DNA of 64,000 nt from Sphagnum magellanicum (Eukaryota; Streptophyta; Sphagnopsida; Sphagnales; Sphagnaceae). The notes under the pieces were generated by a model. That model worked only from the letters and a program-made list of their open reading frames with translations. It was not told where the DNA came from and ran no database searches. The position numbers and the translations under genes are program-made. Location of the stretch: positions 12,021,666-12,085,665 of the forward strand of contig CM038919.1 in assembly GCA_021904315.1 (NCBI GenBank), read 5' to 3'. Positions 1 to 11,930 of this stretch are shown here, piece after piece (positions within the stretch are counted from its first letter, which is position 1; every line of letters begins with the position of its first letter).

Positions 1-3000
1 TATATATTTCACTAAAAAAATTAAAAGAAAAAATCAGAAATATTATATATTATATTAATTTTTAAAAAATAAAAATCATTGATGAATAGCTTTAAGGCAT
101 AAAATTTTAATTTTTTATACACATATGTAGTCCATATGGTTATTTTAAATTTAATTAGTTTAACCATGATTAATTTAATTTCTTAATTAATTTAACCATA
201 CTTCATTTAGCCATGGTTAATTTAGTTTCCTAATTAGTTTAGTCATGATGAAATTAATTTAAGCATAATTAGTTTAACCATTTATTTAATTTAGCCAAAA
301 TTATTTTTTCTATTTAATTAATTTAACTATGGTTAATTTAACCATGATTAATTTTGCTTAAGTAAGTTTAGCTGTGATTGATTTAAACTAGGTTTAGTTG
401 ATGTTTAGCCTTGGTTAACCTTGGTTTGACTTTAGTTAGCATGGGTTTAGCCTCAATATTAAAGGTATAATACCACTGTACATGACATGAATAAATATAT
501 TGGGTATATTATTTAAATATGTATTAATTTATGCCATTATTCTTAAGTCATGTGTTCATTTTGTACATAATTGATTGCTTCTTAATTGCACACACAACCA
601 CATGGTCCAAAAATTAGAAGGTACCAAATTTGTAGTTGCAAGTATGACTCACATAGTTGTAAATGACAATTAATTGCACAACAATTGCATATTGATTGGT
701 TGCAAATGACATGATTTCTATTAGTGATCTAAAATTGTATGCATTATCATTAAAAGTTAAAATATGAATTACAAGAACATTGTTTTTAAAATTTTATTGA
801 AATACAATTTGACTACAAATTTGAATAGATTGTTCAATCTATTTATAACAAAAATTTCTTTACTTAAACAAAAAGTCATAACAAAGATGATGAACCACAA
901 TAATCAAATATTGTCATCTAAAACAAAATGTTTTTATAAATTATTTATTTATTTATTTTTGTTGAAATTAAATTTCAACCATAATTTCTTCATTCCACCT
1001 TGTCTATTTGAACTATGTCATATTATGATATTCAATGTCACATGTATGAAATGAAAGCAATAACATATATATAACATTGTAATGCAAAAGATATTTAAAT
1101 GTTCATCCTTTCAGCTTAATAAAAACTAGTTTACAACTACAATGCCATTAACATAATTTATTTTTCACTAAAATACAACATACATAACATTGGTACAAAT
1201 TAAACTATAATCCGCTACACTTACGTACAATGGTAGTTTTCAAAATTAAAATGCATCACATACTTGGAATATTGAAGTTTGAATTCACCATATTTTTGTT
1301 GTTTTGGAATTTGTCTTGTATGTATTGGTCTAGATTACTACACAACAAAAACAACACATTCAACGATATAATTATTAACAACCTAACTAATTAATTATAC
1401 AACATCACATGTGAATGTTATTCTATTCAAGATTATATTTTTCAAACAAAACCACTATTTTATTTTTTTTAAAACCTTGCCTTGTATGTACAACTTTGAT
1501 TTTGATGGATTAAACATTATCAAAGTTTAGTCCCATAACACAAAAATAACAAAAGTCATCATAAATGCACAAAAATAGTATGTGTGTTTGAATAAACTAA
1601 TTTTATTTCAACTCCACCTTCCACCTTAGAAATTAAAATGTTCAAACACACAAACAAAATCAACAACATGATTTTCATAAAAAAAATCACCCTTAACAAA
1701 TCCTTCATCATTATAAGTTACATTTTACAAATCAACTTCTAAAGAAAATGGAAGATTTTCTCACATTTGGTGTGAGAAAAATCTTCCATGTAAAAAAAAC
1801 ATTCAGCCTCCAAGTTTTTTAAATAAATAAAAAGCTTATTGCAACCTTTAATTCTACCTCTAAATTGGAACAACAAAAAAAATCTTAATTATGTAGCACA
1901 TGATATGATAATTACATCACCAAAAGAATAAAAATTGTATAAAATGTCTATAAAAAAATACCTTTTCCTTTTTAGTTCATTTTAAATTTCTTAACAATAG
2001 GCATAAGTGCATGAGGGTTGTTGATGCAAAGGGGGAGATTTGTTATCACAATATAATGTGTCATTTGTTTAAAGGTTTCTCACCCAAATTTCATATTTTT
2101 AGATTTTAAATTCTAAATCATACCAATTTCATTCTTGTTGTTCACGATGATCATGTGGTTGATTTAACCAGCTTGACCAATGTGTTCACATGTTGGCTTA
2201 GTTGATTTGTTTACTTTAATTTACATGTTTCCTAGATGTTAATTGTTAAAAGGAAAAAAAAAAAAACTTTTATAATTCATCTATGGTTTGATAGGTTTTA
2301 GGGCAATTTAATGTTGTGAATTTCAATGTAGTGGGAAACTAATAATCAAATTGTTGAACAACATTCACAAAATAATGAAAAAATAATAATTATATAGTGG
2401 CAACTTAGTGGCACAACTAGTTGTATCAACAAGAATCATAGTTGACAACTAATTGTAAACAAGTCATATCTAATGGGTGGTGAAAATGCATACATGAGGC
2501 ATGATCATATGTGTCGAGGTTGTACATTAATTGCAAAGTAGTCAATAATTGGGTGTTACATTTATTTTAATTGTAATATAATTGTTACATGCTACTAAAG
2601 TGCAACTTGTTGACAAAGGTAAACATGCATGGTCGACTACAATTGTATTTACAATGTGTAGATTCTACAATACAAATGTCCATCTTGTAATTAATTTGCA
2701 AATAAAATAAAGCCCCTTGATTTACTAACATGGCATTTCATTTATTAATTCCTTGTATTTCCATGGGACAATTGTCTAGCATAATTATATATTAGTTGTT
2801 TTAGAACTTTAATTGTAGGGCAATCTAGTTGTTGCAGACATGATTTCTCATAGTGATTTATGTTAAAGATGTAAGTTGTAAATTTGGTAGGGTAGCTGGC
2901 ATGTTGTCCAATCTATCTTGTTAAATTTTATTATATATGGGTTATTACACCAATGTGTTTTGCACTTTGCACATGTAAACCATGATTTGTATATTGACCT

Positions 3001-6000
3001 TAGGATATGTTGATGTTGTAAACAAACCTTGATTATATCTATTGTTCATGTCTATTAATTGGGGGAGCTTGAGTGTGTCCTTGGAAAGTTATTAAATTGA
3101 AATTGAAATATATCTAGAGTTTCCAAGTTGGGTTCCTTGGCCATTATGTGTACATATGTATGGGGATTGGACATTTTCTGTATTTGTATGGGGAATTGTA
3201 GAAAGGCCATTTGATACATCATGTTGGAAGTGGGGTGAACAAACTAATGAACATGTTGATTATATCTTAAACATAGAGGGGATATTTAATCTACATAGGC
3301 CTCATGGAATTTCTATTTCATGTGTATGTTAAACATTAAAAAGTTGAGTTGGTTATTACAATTTGATTATTGGGTAGATTCATGTACTAATGAATTAGGG
3401 GTGCACTTTTAAAGTCCTAACATGGAATCTTAAGGTTGTACTAACAAGTTGATGTGGCAACATGAAATTGGTCAAAAAAGTTTAAATAGTACCTGAATAG
3501 TTTTAAAAAAGTGTTGAAATAATAAATTAAACACTAGTTATAATGTTTTTGATATTTCACACTTATTGAATTTTTAAAAAAATTCATATATCATATTAAT
3601 ATATATTTAAAATCACAATATAAATATATTAAACATTCATGGAACTTTGGAATTGAACATAATTTTAATTGTGTGAATTAAACATTGCTTATGGTTCATG
3701 TGGTTCCTTAATGATGTTCCCTTTTGCATTTTGACATGGATTTGCACATTATCCCATTGGATTTGGGCCTTTAAAATTTGTATAAATAATTCCAAATTTT
3801 GAATTTTTCATTTTTAATTAATTAATATGTCAAAAATAAATATTTATATTTCACCCAATCAAGGGTATATGAAAAGGGGTACCTAGACCTTAACATAATG
3901 GGAAAAAATGACCTTCAATATACCATTACCCATGAATAAATAAATTGAACTTTTGTATATATCATTACCCCAAGATATATATCAAAAATAATATACCCAT
4001 ACAACATTGGTCATAACATTTTTAATTTGCAACAACAAAATAATTGTAAAACACTAAAACTCATTCTATTTCTTCAATGATGAACTTGCTGAAGGTATTT
4101 AGTCCTTACTATTTTGGTTTTGTTTAATCATTCCTTATAATATAACCTTTTCAATTTCATCCTTATAATCATCAAGAAGTCCCTCCTTGGTAATAAATAA
4201 TTATTCCATCCTTTTAGAAGCAAAGTGTGCATCCTATTTTCGCATCATTTAGCTAATTCTTCAAGATCATCACTAGCTTGTCCACATTCAAAACTCCCAA
4301 CCAACATTGTTGCAAACTTGTCAATATAACATCAACCTTAAAAATTCTCTTAGTTTCAATTTGAGATCTTGGAATATTTAAAAATTGCTAAACAAGGAAT
4401 GCAACATTAGGGAATTGATTCTTATGATCATTGCACCAATATTGCGAGGGCGATTTCAAATCATTTTCATTTATAAAAATTCACTGATACAATGACATTT
4501 CAATTTTCACAAAAAAGATATTGGCTTTTAAAATTGATGGTTCAACTCCCCATAAAGAGTCATCAATGTTGGATGTTGCACGACTAAGGGTTACTACACA
4601 TTGCAAGTTTAAATGCTTAAGCACTTTCATTAATAGAGTTAGTAGAATTACTTGTTCATCATATTCTTCTACAATAACCCTTGTTCTTTTTCTATTAATG
4701 TATTCCATCATGCATTATAAGCTTTTAAATTGTGGATTGAATTGGAATTAGGTTGAAAGTGACTATAAATGGTAAAAAAGGTTGCAACATGTTGATCTCA
4801 ATAACTTGAAGGCCCATTTTGGCATACATAATCTCTAACTTTTGGTCAAATTGCCCATATACAAAAGGTGGGTTTATGAATGTTTGAACTTGGTACTTAA
4901 CCCACAACTTGGTAGAAACAAAAAAATTGCAAATAAAACATTAGAAAGTAACCAAAATCCCCTAGTTTGGTTCAAATGCATTGTTGAATTATAAGGTTAA
5001 AGGTTTTAGTGATAGTTTTTGTAATTGCTCACATGGAGCCTAAGGGTGTTTTTTGTAACAAATATTTATGGTAACAAAAAAAATTAACTTCTCTTGGAAA
5101 TGAATTTGGTTTTGATAGGTATTTTCAAATTTTGCCCCCTTAAACCAACCTCCAAGTGCAAGTTAATTCCAATTTTTGTTAGCCTTTTTCAGATTTTTTT
5201 TCAATGTAATGATTTTTTATAAAGTTAACTAAGTTTCAACCAAATTAACTTCATTCATCCCAACCCCAACCCTATTGTCATGTATGACATATTGACATGC
5301 CTCGGACATCACATGGCCAAAATAGGTCCCTTTGAAAGGTGAAGTAAGTTAAAATGATGCACATGACACAACCAAACTCACAGCAATAGCAAGGGTGTTC
5401 AAGTTTGTGCCTTTGTCCTTGACGTAAATTATAATTTTGTTGGTGGATGAATATTCAACAAACAAATATTTAATTCATTCAACCAACGCTATTCTAGAGG
5501 TGTCATGAAGTTCAAACAACATAATTGTAATTTGAAGGCAAAATCATCATTAATAAAATTTATTACAAGTGTAGAAGTATCAAAACTTTATTCTAAACAT
5601 CTAAAGGCCAAAATAGGTAATGGTAGTGCAACTTGGGAGCACATATTGTGCAATGTTTGGGAGCACATATTGTTCCATCATCTTAGCCAATAGATTCACG
5701 ATGTGTTCCTTTTTCTTCTTCCCTTTGTTCTAAGCAACATTGTATTCTTCAAACACCTTCAATTTTTGTTTGTAATGAAGTAAAATAGAAGCATGTTCAT
5801 TATCAATGTGTCTTTTCATGCTTGTGATATCGTACAAAGGATTATAATAAACAATACCTTTCTTTGATTGTGTATGGTTGTTGTTAAAAGATGTTTGACA
5901 TGGGTGGCATAAGATGCATTTCATCATGTTTTGAATAACATAATTTCAACCACAATAATGAGATTAATGAATATAAAGAACACCTAAGCATTTGTAGTGC

Positions 6001-7250
6001 AATGATGAAAAACCTATAACTTTTGGGTCTTTTATAGTTCTTATAATTGCACACCCCAAATTGCTTTGCATTAGCCAATTATTGCTTATGTCTACTTTGT
6101 TCACAATGTTTGTTAGTTATTAAATTAATTCAATTGTCAATATGTGAATAGTTTTTTGCTCTGCTTCCACTTCCCCAACAAGTTCATCAAAATCACAATT
6201 TGGGAATGAGGCAAAATCTATATCATGCAACATCTGGAGCTTGAAACCTTAAATCCTAAACCTCTACAAACTATAAACACTACCAACAACATACATTTCA
6301 TGGCACACACATCATTGCAATGATGACCATAACAACAAAAGGCACCCACAACACCAATACTAACCACCAAACAACAATTAAAAAAACAAAAAAATGAATT
6401 CAACATGTTTTTTGCAAATGTCAGTTGAATGACATGTAACATGGAAACTAGAAACCTTAAACACAAAAAAGTTGAAGGTTCAAAGTTCAAAGTTTAAAGG
6501 ATTACATGTTTAATTTTTTTTTGAATTGTTGTCATAATAGTTGTAATGCATCATCACTAAAGGCAAAATGTGATGTCGCCTTGCGAGAAAACACACATTG
6601 AAAGAAAATCATAACCACTTGTTTGCAACATAAAAACAAAAAATGTAACTTAAATGACCATATTTTTCACAACTCTTACAAAGACTAGAATATGCATAAT
6701 GCATATTAAAGAACAACATTAATATTGATACTAGGGGAAAAAGGAGCCAATACCTTGTGGTATTGAGTATTAGATTAATATTACAAATTGTGATATTAAA
6801 TTAATATGGTATTCACTAGGTTTTAGGGGCTAGGCTTGTAGGGGTATAATGGTATTGAAGGGAAATATCATGGAATTTTGATACTATGTTGATATGATAT
6901 TTGATACCATTCTTGATTCTAAAGGCCAATCTATATACTAGCTTGATTACAATACATAACCTTCAATCACTATTTCATTAACAACCTACTAGTTAGCACA
7001 AGGTTGGTCCTTGGGCTCTCATTGGCCTAATGATTGTGTAACCCTTCTTTACTTGGATGGAGATTTCATAATAACTTTTCACATGAATGAAAAAGAAGGC
7101 ATCTTGATTTTCGGATGATTATGTTTGGTAATTGGCTTGAATGTGTTGGTTATCATGAATGGTCTCAACACTCATTCACCTCGACTATTCACACTCACAC
7201 ACTCTTGCCGGTTACCTAGTCCATAGCATACATATTTGGATCTCCTCTTC
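1..7250. other. AT-rich gene-free desert
   Basis: The stretch is very AT-rich and contains hardly any CG dinucleotides. Open frames are short (under 100 codons), biased to Phe/Leu/Ile/Asn/Lys, and show no motif or splice structure that I recognise. Many C-to-T-like word variants suggest old, methylated and deaminated repeat DNA, but I cannot assign any family. Only the degenerate repeat near the left edge and a short direct repeat near 5635-5680 stand out. Confidence 0.7.
150..450. repeat. Degenerate AT-rich tandem repeat
   Basis: The word TTTAACCATGATTAATTT and its variants (tttagccatggttaattt, tttagtcatgatgaaatt, tttaactatggttaattt) recur about every 22-45 bases. The copies are diverged and the unit length drifts, as in an old minisatellite. 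No function is apparent. Confidence 0.55.
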
Positions 7251-7259
7251 TTATGGTGA

Positions 7260-7800
7260 CATCCAAAGATCTATATGGATTACATGATGCATCCATTACA
7301 ATAGGCCATGGGTTTGATCAGAAGGGATTGGATTGCATGATGCAACCCCATGCTATGATGGTATCAATGTCATGCATTGGTTTGCATGATGCATCAAGCA
7401 AATCATTTAGTGTGATCATTCAAGAATTGGATTGTATGATGTAAAGCAAACCATACGGTTTGACCATATGATCAAGAATTAGGTTGCATGATGCATCAAG
7501 GAGATCATCATATGGTTGGATGAGTCAAGAATTGGATTGTATGATGCATCAAGCAGATCATCATGTGGTTGGATGATTCAAGAATTGGATTGTATGATGC
7601 ATCAAGCAGATCATCATGTGGTTGGATCATTCAAGAATTGGATTGTATGATGCATCAAGCAGATCATCATGTGGTTGGATCATTCAAGAATTGGATTGTA
7701 TGATGCATCAAGCAGATCATCATGTGGTTGGATCATTCAAGAATTGGATTGTATGATGCATCAAGCAGATCATCATGTGGTTTGATCATTGAAGCAGCAG
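7260..7800. repeat. 53-bp tandem array upstream of the apyrase gene
   Basis: About ten head-to-tail copies. The word caagaattgg starts at 7421, 7473, 7526, 7579, 7632, 7685 and 7738, a period of 52-53 bases. The last five copies are almost identical, while copies to the left are diverged, so the array was recently amplified at its right end. Each unit holds the 10-base palindrome TGATGCATCA followed by AGCAGATCATC. The shorter word GCATCAAGCAG also recurs beyond the array near 7853 and 8034, inside the presumed apyrase promoter and leader. Confidence 0.9.
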
Positions 7801-8748
7801 GGTAATGGGGTTTGGAGCCATTCAAGAAAGGGATTGTGTATGGGATGCTGCTGCATCAAGCAGGTGATGGTTTTTGGATTTTCCCATTTTGGGTGTTGAG
7901 CATCACCATGGATTTTGCATGATTCCATCATCAGCCAGGCCTGCCTGACATAGTCCCTTTGATCTCTGCCAGGTGCTGGTGAGAGGAGAGAGAAACACAG
8001 ACACAGAAACGCAGAGAAAAAATAGAGATCTGCATCAAGCAGTAGCAGCAGCCGCCCTCCTGATTGCATTGAGACTAAGCTTCTTCTTCTGCTTCTTTTT
8101 TCTTCTTCTCGATCTTCCCAGGATTTTTGTTTTCTTAGAGAATGTGCGTGTGGAGAAATGGAGATTCTTCATTGAAATATTTTCTGAATGATGGGTGGTT
8201 TTTGCTTTTCTGCCCCTGTTTTCCGAGTTTTGATCTGATCAGCTCCTGATGGGTTGTGCATTGACGAAGTTCGATTTGCGGGGAGAAGTTTGGTGGTTTT
8301 GTGGAGTTGGGTTGTTTGCTACAACAGATCTGCTGTTGTGATTGGGTTTTGGATCTTGACAGATTTGGGTTTTTGAGGGTTTGAAGTTGGAGGGCGTGAA
8401 AGATCTAGACCCCAAGAAGGAGAGGAAGAAGAAGAAGAAGAGGAGCATTTCTTTTTAAGAAAGCTCCTCTTCCTAATCTCTCTCGGCAGATGGTAGCAAT
8501 CTTCTTCAAGTACTGAGGAGACACTTGCTGTCTCTTTGTTGGTGGAAGATTCGTGTTGGTGTTAGGGTTTCTTCTGGTTTGGGGTTTGAAGAAGAAACCT
8601 CGGGGTGTTTTTTCTGTGCCCAAATGTGATGTGTGGGTGGTGGAGCACAAGGGAAGGAACTCTTCCATTAAACCACATCCCTTCATGTGCGTCTGGTTTG
8701 GTAATTTCCTTGCTGCAGTGCTGCTAGAATGTGAGAATATGTGAGAGA
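7801..8748 (+). promoter_or_regulatory. Apyrase promoter and 5' leader
   Basis: This stretch between the 53-bp array and the apyrase ATG is richer in GC and in CG than the desert to its left. From about 7975 on it has the purine- and CT-rich texture of a plant 5' leader. Short upstream frames are visible: ATG at 8188 (16 codons before a stop at 8236-8238) and ATG at 8248 (30 codons). A telo-box-like TAGGGTTT lies near 8565. The transcription start is not known, so it is inferred that these frames lie in the mRNA. Confidence 0.5.
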
Positions 8749-11700
8749 ATGGTTGGAAATGGAGGGGGATTAGGGGGCTTCATGCGACGGTCTAGCAACT
8801 ACAGCAACAGCAGCAGCAACAACAGCAAGAAAGACAGCAGTAAACTGAGCTCTAAGATGGAATCACCCAAGCTCCAAACACGGACCACCACCTCCACATT
8901 CCCTCCTCCACACAAAACCCAGCTGCCAATGCGGTATCAAACTCAACTGTATCAAAATCCCAACAGTGCAAAGTCTTCTGCAGCAGCATCATCCCCCTTT
9001 TGCAGAAAGAACGTGTTGATCATCATCTTCATCCTCTTGTCTTTCCTGTTTGTTAGCATTTATCTCATCTCCTTAGCCAGAAGGCTGCAATCATCGCATG
9101 CAGTACAGCTGTTATCTGAGAAGGGATATGGCATTGTCATTGATGCTGGGAGCTCCGGATCTCGTATTCATGTGTTTGAGTACACACGGGGTCACATCTC
9201 TGCTGCAGTAGATCTAGTGGGTCTGGAGTCTGCAACTTTGCGGAAAAGGCCAGGACTGTCTTCTTTTGCCGACAATCCTCCACTTGCTGGTGATTCTTTG
9301 AAGGAGCTACTGGAATTTGCAACTCAGAAGGTCCCCAAGAAGGAGCAGAGCAAAACAAGGGTTTATTTGATGGCCACTTCTGGATTGAGACGCCTTGATG
9401 AGAATGTTCGTGAAGCGCTGTTGGCTTCTTGCAGAGATGTGCTACGAGCTTCCAAATTCTTGTTCCATGACAAGTGGGTATCTGTTATCAGTGGTCTGTT
9501 CCTGCCCCCTACAATGTCTTTTAGAAACCTCAATGTGAAAACCCTAGTTTTTCTCTGCAATTGTTGTTGTTGTTGCTGTTGCCTTTTCTTTCCTTTACTT
9601 GAAAGAGCATGTTGAGAATTCGATGTCTGTCTTGGTTCATGAAATTTCCACATTTACATGAGTGCGATTGCAGGCAGGGAGAAAGGGATATATGCATGGG
9701 TGTCTGCAAATTATGCTCTTGGGACACTTCACAGTGATCCTCTTCAGACCACTGGTATTATAGAGCTTGGTCAAGCCTCAATCCAGGTGAGGTCCTCCTT
9801 CCCACCCCCCCCTTTTGGTGTTCTTTTGGGTCTTCTTCTTGTCATTGTTCTCTGTGTTCTATTTCACATTGCAATGCATGCATGCACATTTAGATTTGGC
9901 ATATGTAATTTTTGATTGTTTTCTGATGAAATAAAAGAATTCACATGACACATAGCAGAAAGGACATGAGAATTGATGCATAGAGATAATGATGATGCAG
10001 GTAACATTTGTACCGGAGGTGCCACCACCACCTTCATTCAAGCATACATTAGAGCTTGGAGGGAAAACCTTTGTCCTTTACTCCTACAGCTTTCTCAATT
10101 ATGGTCAGGTGTGTTTATCTTTTTCAAGGAAAATGTTGATCTCATTTGTGCTTCTTTTTTCTGTTCTGCTCAGGCCCTCATGGGCAACTGCACTTGGCAC
10201 CATGTACTTCTGTCAAAGGTGGAATCTTGGGGAACTCCTTGAGGACACCACTCTTTGACCTTTTCTTGCTGCAAAACTTATGCACATCATCTAGGAAAGA
10301 CCCACAAGTGGCATCTCTCTTTCTAAGGATCATGTTTCTGATGTCCCCAGAAGTTTCTCAGCAAATGTGAAATGTCCAAAGATTGTCCTGGGTTTCCTGA
10401 TCCAGGAATTGTATATTCTGACAACTGCTAGTTTTCTAGGTTTCCTGATTACAGGGGTTAGTTTCATGACCATCCAAGTTTAAATCCTTTGGGTTTACAG
10501 GAGGCAGCATGGGACAGCCTGCTGGAGTCAGTGCTAACTGGATCGGCCACAGCAAGTAAAGCTTTGCACACCAGTCAGTTTTTCTTTCACCTCTATTTTC
10601 TGGGTCTAACACTGAACTGGTTTGAAGGGTGGGATGACTCCAAGCTTTTGCATGTACTTGTGTAGCATCATCCTCTGTTTCACCGGATTTTTTTAATGCC
10701 AGAGATTCAGGTGGTGGGCTGGCAGTGGTGACACAAGAAACAGAGGAGGGGGTTGTGATAGATCCGTGTACTCCACGAGGATACAGATGGAGTGTGGAAG
10801 AGGGGCAGCATCATGCTGTCAGCATATCCACTGGCACACATTCTCCTGTCTCGTCAATCCTTTCTCAAGGAAACTTTTCTGAGTGTCGATCTGCTGCATA
10901 CTCCTTGCTCCAGAAGGACCGTGGTACAAAGTGACCTCAATCTTTCTCAATGCACTGAGAAAGAGACCCAGCCAGAGAGAGAGAGAGAAAGTTTTTGGTG
11001 AAAAGATTGTTGGGACGATTGATTTTTCTTCTTCCTGTTTGCATGGAAATCTGCCATGGCCTCTGAGAGTTCTGTGGTCTTGGGAGCAGATGCCTGCACA
11101 TACCCAAAATGTGCAATAGGAAGTGCTTTTGTTCCAGAGCTACGAGGGAATTTCTTTGCAACTGGGAACTGTTACTACACATCTGAGGTCTCTCCTTTTG
11201 CTCTATTCCTTTTTACCTCATTCATGAGTTACAGACAGGTTGTTTTGGATACTGCATTCTACTTTGACATAGTTGCAGCTCAGTTCATACTTCAAACAGA
11301 ACAAATTGAGTACACAGATAAGATCTTGAGGCAACTGATCCACTCATAACATTTTCTTGTGTGCTCCAGTTCTTTAAACTGCCTGCCACGACATCATTGG
11401 CAGAGATTGTAGATGCAGGGCAGCACTACTGTGGTCAGGATTGGACACAAATTCAGGAGGAACACAAGGGTGCCGAAGAAAAGGAACTCATTAAATACTG
11501 TTTCTCAACTGCGTACATTGTAGCACTGTTGCATGATAGCTTGGGTATTGGCATGGCAGATGAGAGGTAAAAACATCATGCCTGCACCTCTTCTTCCTTC
11601 CGCCCTGTCCTTGTCTTCAATTGTGATTGACATGTGACAAGTGTTTGATTTTGATTGTGTAGGGTGAAGTTCACAAACAAGGTGCATGATGTTCCGCTTG

Positions 11701-11930
11701 ATTGGGCATTGGGTGCACTCATTGTGCGACTCAATGAGGATGTGGAACAATCTTCTCCAGTGTGGTGGATGTTTACTGTGCTTGTTCTCAAGGGTTTGTT
11801 CCTTGTGGCATTACTAGGCGTAGGCATATTGGCAATCTGGTTTGTAGCACGGTGTCGAAGGCCACAGCTGACCACGATTTATGATTTAGAAAAGGGGCGT
11901 TACATCACAACTGCTTCTCGTGTTCGATAA
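8749..11930 (+). CDS. Membrane-bound apyrase (GDA1/CD39 NTPDase, plant APY7-like)
   Basis: The family hydrolyses nucleoside tri- and diphosphates in the Golgi lumen or outside the cell. Eight exons, 600 aa: 8749-9493, 9674-9786, 10001-10108, 10501-10555, 10705-10923, 11090-11187, 11370-11566, 11663-11930; all junctions are in phase. A Ser/Asn-rich cytosolic tail is followed by a membrane helix (about 88-112). Apyrase conserved regions follow in order: ACR1 VIDAGSSGSRIHVFEY (about 130-145), ACR2 ATSGLRRL (about 208), ACR3 GIYAWVSANYALGTL (about 252-266), ACR4 IELGQASIQ (about 278-286) and ACR5 VPLDWALGAL (about 522-531). A second helix (about 546-573) and a short Arg-rich tail end the protein. 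Helices at both ends are the CD39 topology, found in plants in the APY7-type clade, from memory. The start is the first ATG in frame; the frame upstream opens only with GTG. ACR4 has Gln where the family has a second Gly. Confidence 0.93.

Noticed and set aside
764-1054. 96-codon frame in the left desert
   Set aside because: Its Asn/Leu/Phe/Lys bias follows from AT richness; no motif, CG island or splice context.
7260-7800. CRISPR-like array
   Set aside because: The units are head-to-tail copies of 53 bp with no unique spacers, and the DNA is clearly eukaryotic.
8731-8748. Longer apyrase N-terminus
   Set aside because: The frame upstream opens at GTG; the first in-frame ATG is 8749.
10146-10370. 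Extra apyrase exon between 10108 and 10501
   Set aside because: Its frames break the GQ/EAAWDSL continuity of the family; direct splicing 10108 to 10501 is in phase.
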